This document shows positions 7,658 to 10,896 of a DNA stretch of 10,896 nucleotides, one piece after another; position 1 is the stretch's first letter, and each line of letters starts with the position of its first letter. A model generated the notes under the pieces. That model was not told the origin of the DNA. It worked only from the letters and a program-made list of their open reading frames with translations, and did no database searches. The position numbers were made by a program, and so were the translations under genes. Origin of the DNA: JAVBOF01 sp031550915 (GTDB taxonomy: Bacteria > Bacillota > Clostridia > Christensenellales > MGBC116941); the NCBI GenBank assembly GCA_031550915.1, contig JAVBOF010000068.1, positions 1-10,896 of the forward strand. Reading direction: 5' to 3'.

Positions 7658-7681
7658 AATACTATAGCAGGCTATAGTATT
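7658..7681. promoter_or_regulatory. Perfect inverted repeat, candidate operator upstream of icd
   Basis: AATACTATAGC (7658-7668) and its exact reverse complement GCTATAGTATT (7671-7681) are separated by 2 nt. The centre lies about 80 nt upstream of the inferred icd transcription start, a position more typical of an activator than a repressor. No T tract follows on either strand, so it does not look like a terminator. The binding protein is unknown. Confidence 0.5.
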
Positions 7682-7744
7682 AGTAAATTGTAAAACAGCT
7701 ATATACAAGGGATTTTATAATAATTTTACATGCCTTCCAAGAAC

Positions 7745-7898
7745 AATGAAAAACTCTAAACGGGCCTATCTATTTCTAGATAAGCCCGTTTAAAGGGGTT
7801 TGGTTATATGGAATCGGGTGAAATAAAAGAATGGTGTTGCAAGTCCATTCATTATTCAGTCCCGAGCCACGCATCGTATCGGATACCTAAATCCTAGT
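7745..7898 (-). ncRNA. Candidate structured small RNA (unrecognised class)
   Basis: About 520 nt without a convincing gene separates icd and map. On its minus strand I see, in order, a plausible promoter (TTGATT 7933-7928, 17-nt spacer, TAATAT 7910-7905), then a composite hairpin, then a terminator-like hairpin. The composite hairpin uses TCGGG/CCCGA, TGAA/TTCA and GAATGG/CCATTC between 7865 and 7814, with a 2-nt bulge and one internal loop. The terminator-like hairpin (7792-7757) is followed by GAGTTTTTC. The non-Watson-Crick pairs become G-U wobbles only on the minus strand, which favours that direction. It could instead be a leader of the icd operon, but the last hairpin is 200 nt from icd. 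I do not recognise an RNA family, and the overlap with a 29-codon plus-strand frame is an alternative explanation. Confidence 0.35.
7757..7792 (-). terminator. Strong 15-bp hairpin, probable minus-strand terminator
   Basis: TAAACGGGCCTATCT (7757-7771) and AGATAAGCCCGTTTA (7778-7792) form a 15-bp stem with a 6-nt loop. The single imperfect pair is C-A on the plus strand but G-U on the minus strand, and only the minus strand has a T-rich tail (TTTTT about 3 nt after the stem). No protein-coding gene ends here on either strand. Confidence 0.55.
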
Positions 7899-8036
7899 AT
7901 TATGATATTATCTTAGATATACTTTAAAATCAATACAATTCAAACATGAAATACCAGGTTTATTTTGTAATGATAATACTAAAATGTGGCAGAATTGTGG
8001 ATAGATTCTAATGTTTTAGTAAATAACGTATTATCA

Positions 8037-8045
8037 TGATATAAT
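8037..8045 (+). promoter_or_regulatory. Extended -10 promoter of map–tadA
   Basis: TGATATAAT is a perfect extended -10 element (TGnTATAAT). No good -35 is present at 17 nt; the best nearby matches are only 3 of 6, which fits an extended -10 promoter. A start near 8052 gives a leader of about 27 nt containing the map ribosome binding site. Confidence 0.6.
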
Positions 8046-8078
8046 CAAATAAAGCAATCTTTTGGAAGTGATTCTGTA

Positions 8079-8822
8079 TTGACCATTTTTAGCGAAAAAC
8101 AGCTGGAAGGTATGAAACGGATCGGGTCGGTCGTTGCCAGGGTGCGGAACGAACTTGAATCGAAAGTCGCTTCTGGCATCTCTACGCTCGATCTTGACTT
8201 ATATGCAGAAGAAATGTTCAAAAAACTCGGGGCAAGATCCGCCCCGAGGCAAACATACAATTTCCCCGGTAGCACCTGCATAAGTGTAAACGATGAGGCG
8301 GCGCACGGCATACCATCCACAAGGATTTTGAAAGATGGGGATATAGTCAATTTGGATATATCCGCCTCCAAGGATGGATTCTTTGCAGATAGCGGAACCT
8401 CTGTCATCGTTGGCAAAGGGCATAAGGAATTGGAAGCGCTATTGGACTGTTCGAAAAAAATGCTGAGGGCGGCGTTGGACTCCGCAAGGCCCGGCGTACG
8501 GCTGGCGTTATTGGGCAAGGCAATGCAGGAGGTTGCAGAGCAGTTTGATTTTGGGGTTATAAAAAGACTTTCCGGGCATGGTATCGGTACGGCTTTGCAC
8601 GAGAGCCCCCGGCATATCCACGCCTATTACCGCAGATCGGATCTTAGAATACTTAAAGAGGGCATGGTTTTAGCGCTGGAAAGTTTCGTTTCGCTTGGAA
8701 CGGGGGAGATAAAACAATTGAACGACGGCTGGACTCTTAGTACCGTGGATCGCAAACCTGCTGCACAATATGAGCATACAATAGTTATAACAAAGGATAA
8801 ACCATTCATTTTTACAAAATAG
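8079..8822 (+). CDS. map: Methionine aminopeptidase, type I
   Basis: Removes the N-terminal methionine from nascent proteins in the cytosol. This 247-residue single-domain enzyme keeps all five metal ligands: D93 (NLDIS), D104 (FFADSGTS), H167 (SGHGIG), E201 (LALESF) and E232 (YEHTIVIT), plus the substrate-contacting H76 (AAHGIP) and H174. The start is TTG at 8079. It is supported by GGAAGTGA (8063-8070), a one-mismatch match to the ribosome-binding consensus at ideal spacing, and by alignment to the family N-terminus. It is followed after 15 nt by tadA. It is not in the ribosomal-protein cluster where one Firmicutes map copy usually sits, so it may be a second copy; that cannot be decided from this window. 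Confidence 0.95.
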   Translation: MTIFSEKQLEGMKRIGSVVARVRNELESKVASGISTLDLDLYAEEMFKKLGARSAPRQTYNFPGSTCISVNDEAAHGIPSTRILKDGDIVNLDISASKDGFFADSGTSVIVGKGHKELEALLDCSKKMLRAALDSARPGVRLALLGKAMQEVAEQFDFGVIKRLSGHGIGTALHESPRHIHAYYRRSDLRILKEGMVLALESFVSLGTGEIKQLNDGWTLSTVDRKPAAQYEHTIVITKDKPFIFTK

Positions 8823-8837
8823 ATCAAAGGATGGAAA

Positions 8838-9284
8838 ATGGACGCGAAATATATGGAAATGGCGCTAATTGAGGCGCAGAAGGCTTTTGACGAAGACGAG
8901 ACCCCGGTTGGGGCTGTAATCGTAAAGGAAGGCATCGTTATAGGCAGGGGAAGCAACAGGAGAGAACAGACGCAGAACGCATTGACCCATGCGGAATTAA
9001 TAGCATTGAATCAGGCGTTTGAGGCAGTTGGGAGCTGGAGACTATATGGATGCGATATTTATGTAACACTGGAACCTTGCCCTATGTGTGCAGGAGCACT
9101 GATCCAAAGCAGGGTTGACAATATATACTTTGGTGCGTACGACCCCAAGGCAGGTTGTTGCGGAAGCCTGTATAATTTGCCGGAGGATGCCAGGTTCAAC
9201 CACCGGTGCGGAATCATCGGAGGTATAATGGAAGGCGAGTGTGCCGAAAAGCTTAGCTCGTTCTTCAAAAAGCTTCGTAGCTGA
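8838..9284 (+). CDS. tadA: tRNA-specific adenosine-34 deaminase
   Basis: Converts the wobble adenosine of tRNA-Arg(ACG) to inosine. The 148-residue protein has the cytidine/deoxycytidylate deaminase zinc signature: HAE (H51, catalytic E53) and PCPMC (C81 and C84), with the usual TadA segment DPKAGCCGS (112-122 region) and a C-terminal FFKKLR helix. The start ATG 8838 follows an AAAGGATGG Shine-Dalgarno region. An ATG at 8831 is out of frame. It forms a two-gene unit with map and is followed by a terminator. The SRP RNA and dnaX, which often follow tadA in Firmicutes, are not here. Confidence 0.95.
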   Translation: MDAKYMEMALIEAQKAFDEDETPVGAVIVKEGIVIGRGSNRREQTQNALTHAELIALNQAFEAVGSWRLYGCDIYVTLEPCPMCAGALIQSRVDNIYFGAYDPKAGCCGSLYNLPEDARFNHRCGIIGGIMEGECAEKLSSFFKKLRS

Positions 9285-9291
9285 AACATAC

Positions 9292-9298
9292 ATCGACA
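9292..9298 (-). promoter_or_regulatory. Candidate distal Spo0A box
   Basis: ATCGACA reads TGTCGAT on the minus strand, a 6-of-7 match to the 0A box TGTCGAA. It lies about 100 nt upstream of the inferred spoIIGA transcription start, comparable to the upstream Spo0A site of the Bacillus subtilis spoIIG promoter. Confidence 0.4.
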
Positions 9299-9310
9299 AT
9301 ATATATCAAC

Positions 9311-9338
9311 AGATCCTATTTTAAGGATTTGTTTTTTT
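9311..9338 (+). terminator. Intrinsic terminator of map–tadA
   Basis: AGATCCT (9311-9317) pairs with AGGATTT (9324-9330) around a 6-nt loop, including one G-T pair, and is followed by a run of seven T (9332-9338). It begins 26 nt after the tadA stop. Confidence 0.65.
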
Positions 9339-9354
9339 ATATGCATATACGCCG

Positions 9355-9388
9355 TTCTACAATTTTCTTATAAACAATAATATATAAT
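9355..9388 (+). promoter_or_regulatory. Probable Spo0A-controlled promoter of spoIIGA–sigE
   Basis: A perfect -10 TATAAT lies at 9383-9388. There is no -35 at 17 nt. However, TTCTACA at 9355-9361 (TGTAGAA on the other strand) is a one-mismatch 0A box, and counting its first six bases as the -35 gives a 22-nt spacer. The Bacillus subtilis spoIIG promoter is known for the same 22-nt spacing, with Spo0A bound over the -35. The leader to the TTG start would be about 100 nt. Confidence 0.5.
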
Positions 9389-9497
9389 GAGCGGGTATCC
9401 AGATAAACCGGAACATTTATACAGGGTGCTTACTTTGGCTGCGCTGGCTTTTGTGTGGCCATGGTCTGTTGCGCCTTTTTGAAAAGAGATGTGAGTC

Positions 9498-10367
9498 TTG
9501 CACAAGATATATATCGAATTGCTGTTACTGGACAATTTGATAATGAATTACCTTATATTGAGCCTCACGGTCTTCTTGGCAAAGGTCAATAGAAAGGCGT
9601 TTCGCTTATGGCTGTCCGCAGCTTTGGGAGCCGCGTACTGTATAGTTTTATTTATGCCGGGCATGGATGCGCTATCGTATCTGCCCCTAAAACTTTTGCT
9701 TTCACTTGCAATGGTCGTGCTGGCATTTGGATGGCGCGGCGGCGTTAAGGGCTTTATCAAGCATCTGCTCATATTTTATGGAGTAAGCTTTTTCTGCGGA
9801 GGTATATTTTTCGGTATGGGCTATATGTTTCAGGATAGGGCATATAACGGAGTACTAATAACCGGTTTTCCGCTTAGGTATGTATTATATGGAATTTTCC
9901 TTGTATTGGTCTTTTCCAGACTGGTCAAAAAGCTCATGGCGTCAGTTAAGGGAGGAAAGGTTTATCCGCTGGAGATATCTATCTGCGGCATGACGAAGAC
10001 GGTGGACGCGCTGGTTGATTCGGGCAATTCCCTGCTTGAGCCGATAAGCGGAATGCCCGTCATAGTTGTGGATGAAAAGATGTTGGATCCATTGCTACCG
10101 GAGGAACTTACATCGATCTTCATGGCGGATGACCATATCGGCGCCGATGTTTTGAACTTCGCTGGGAAGTACTCGATCCGCGTTTTGCCTTTCGATACCG
10201 TGGGTGCGCAGGGAAACATGCTGGGCCTGCTGCCGGAAAAGCTCTTTATATTCGATGATGGGAAGAGGTTGGAATTGGGGAAAGCCTATATAGCCCTTTC
10301 TAAAAGGCCTTTGAAAGGCGGTAATTTTGGAGCACTGCTGCATCCTTCGTTGGTTGCAGATCTATAA
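9498..10367 (+). CDS. spoIIGA: Sigma-E processing aspartic peptidase SpoIIGA
   Basis: A membrane aspartyl protease of the sporulation septum. It removes the pro-sequence of SigE in the mother cell after a signal from the forespore (SpoIIR in Bacillus). At 289 residues it is slightly shorter than the Bacillus protein. The N-terminal half is hydrophobic, with about five membrane segments (roughly 5-28, 36-54, 57-78, 88-110 and 120-142). The C-terminal half is a cytosolic protease domain with catalytic D174 in VDSGNSLLEPISGMPV. The motif is DSG here, where Bacillus has DTG; both are used by aspartic proteases. TTG 9498 is the only possible start after an in-frame stop at 9492, and it matches the family N-terminus (HKIYIE, compared with KIYLD). 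Its ribosome binding site is weak. sigE follows after 21 nt. Confidence 0.95.
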   Translation: MHKIYIELLLLDNLIMNYLILSLTVFLAKVNRKAFRLWLSAALGAAYCIVLFMPGMDALSYLPLKLLLSLAMVVLAFGWRGGVKGFIKHLLIFYGVSFFCGGIFFGMGYMFQDRAYNGVLITGFPLRYVLYGIFLVLVFSRLVKKLMASVKGGKVYPLEISICGMTKTVDALVDSGNSLLEPISGMPVIVVDEKMLDPLLPEELTSIFMADDHIGADVLNFAGKYSIRVLPFDTVGAQGNMLGLLPEKLFIFDDGKRLELGKAYIALSKRPLKGGNFGALLHPSLVADL

Positions 10368-10388
10368 ATGTAAAGGACGGTATATCAT

Positions 10389-10896
10389 ATGTCATTTTCT
10401 TCTTCGTTTAGCGCAAATGAAAAAAGGATCACGGCTTTTTTTCGGAAAACATCGTTTCGTATCCGCGTTTTTATCGGCAGATTTCTGGGAACAGCGGGCA
10501 GGATCGATTATATCGGCGGAAGCGATACATTACCGCCGCCGCTAAGCAGTGAAGAGGAAAGGGAGCTTATCACGCGACTGGCAAACGGGGACAACAGAGT
10601 GAGGAGCTCTTTGATAGAGCGAAATTTGCGTCTTGTCGTGTATATCGCGAGAAAATTTGAAAACACGGGCATGTGTGTTGAGGACCTGATATCCATAGGG
10701 ACTATAGGCTTGATTAAGGCTGTCAACACGTTTGACGCGTTCAAAAAAATCAAACTGGCAACTTACGCTTCCCGGTGCATAGAGAACGAGATACTCATGT
10801 ATCTTCGACGGAATTGCAAGCTTAAAAGCGAGGTTTCCTTCGACGAACCGCTGAATATTGATTGGGATGGGAATGAGCTTCTGCTTTCCGATATCC
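10389..10896 (+). CDS. sigE: RNA polymerase sporulation sigma factor SigE precursor (3' truncated by window edge)
   Basis: The early mother-cell sigma factor, made as an inactive pro-protein. 169 of about 250 codons are visible. After the pro-region comes DYIGG (40-44) and SDTLPPPLS, matching the SpoIIGA cleavage neighbourhood of Bacillus pro-SigE. Region 2 follows: LIERNLRLVVYIARKFENTG, EDLISIGTIGLIKAVNTF and ATYASRCIENEILMYLRR, then the SEVSFDEPLNIDWDGNELLLSD segment leading to region 3. These are near-identical to known SigE. The start ATG 10389 has AAAGGACGG upstream and is the only in-frame ATG after the stop at 10371. It gives about 40 residues before YIGG, compared with about 27 in Bacillus subtilis. 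An ATG at 10417 begins MKK but is out of frame by one base. Region 4 lies beyond the window. Confidence 0.96.
   Translation, partial: MSFSSSFSANEKRITAFFRKTSFRIRVFIGRFLGTAGRIDYIGGSDTLPPPLSSEEERELITRLANGDNRVRSSLIERNLRLVVYIARKFENTGMCVEDLISIGTIGLIKAVNTFDAFKKIKLATYASRCIENEILMYLRRNCKLKSEVSFDEPLNIDWDGNELLLSDI

Noticed and set aside
7558..8078. T-box or other known riboswitch upstream of icd or map.
   Set aside because: No T-box sequence (GGGTGGNACCGCG-like) or other known riboswitch core was seen on either strand. The hairpins are reported as an unrecognised element instead.
8045..8518. Minus-strand open frame of 157 codons antisense to map.
   Set aside because: It is the shadow of a gene with all catalytic residues intact on the other strand, and the product resembles nothing.
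9387..9482. A 31-codon frame in the spoIIGA leader encoding a small hydrophobic peptide (MSGYPDKPEHL...).
   Set aside because: Its ATG lies inside the predicted -10 box (TATAAT 9383-9388), so that promoter could not transcribe it, and there is no ribosome binding site.
9389..9497. Checked for the small SRP RNA (ffs), which often lies just downstream of tadA in Firmicutes.
   Set aside because: The conserved SRP RNA core around GGTCAGGNCCGGAAGG is absent. The region is better explained as the spoIIGA leader.

Overview
The window looks like chromosomal DNA of an endospore-forming Bacillota, most likely a member of the Clostridia. It carries the sporulation pair spoIIGA–sigE, a Gram-positive-type HPr kinase/phosphorylase, the CdaA/CdaR c-di-AMP pair, strong AGGAGG-type ribosome binding sites, and several TTG or GTG starts. 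I cannot name a genus. Nearly all genes are housekeeping or sporulation genes. I see no insertion sequence, prophage, CRISPR array, tRNA or rRNA.

Layout. Positions 1-2542 (+ strand) hold the 3' end of uvrC, a Cof-type HAD phosphatase and hprK. These are tightly packed (13-nt gap, then an ATGA overlap) and closed by a strong intrinsic terminator. Positions 2681-3543 (- strand) hold a single-gene unit for an XRE-family regulator with a LexA/S24-like C-terminal domain, with its own promoter and a probable AT-rich terminator. Positions 3643-7625 (- strand) hold an apparent four-gene operon: icd, a SEC-C zinc-motif protein, cdaA and cdaR. It has a recognisable sigma-A-type promoter, gaps of 2 nt, 57 nt and a 4-nt overlap, and a terminator. 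Positions 7626-8036 form the main non-coding stretch. It contains a perfect 11-bp inverted repeat upstream of the icd promoter, a strong hairpin, a second composite hairpin, and a candidate minus-strand small RNA. Positions 8037-9340 (+ strand) hold map and tadA, with an extended -10 promoter and a terminator. Positions 9292-10896 (+ strand) hold the spoIIGA–sigE pair behind a probable Spo0A-controlled promoter. sigE runs off the right edge.

How the genes fit together. The left block combines DNA repair (UvrC) with carbon-regulation signalling (HprK). The central operon makes c-di-AMP (CdaA with its partner CdaR) and is co-directional with isocitrate dehydrogenase, so a central-carbon enzyme and a second-messenger cyclase are probably co-transcribed. 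glmM, the usual third partner of cdaA–cdaR, is absent at the end of this operon. The right block combines translation functions (methionine aminopeptidase, tRNA adenosine deaminase) with the mother-cell sporulation switch: SpoIIGA is the protease that removes the pro-sequence from SigE.

Most of the window is conventional. The parts most worth a second look are the non-coding region between icd and map (candidate small RNA and dyad operator), the icd–SEC-C–cdaA–cdaR gene order, the S24-like regulator that appears to lack the auto-cleavage residues, and the unusual N-terminus of sigE.
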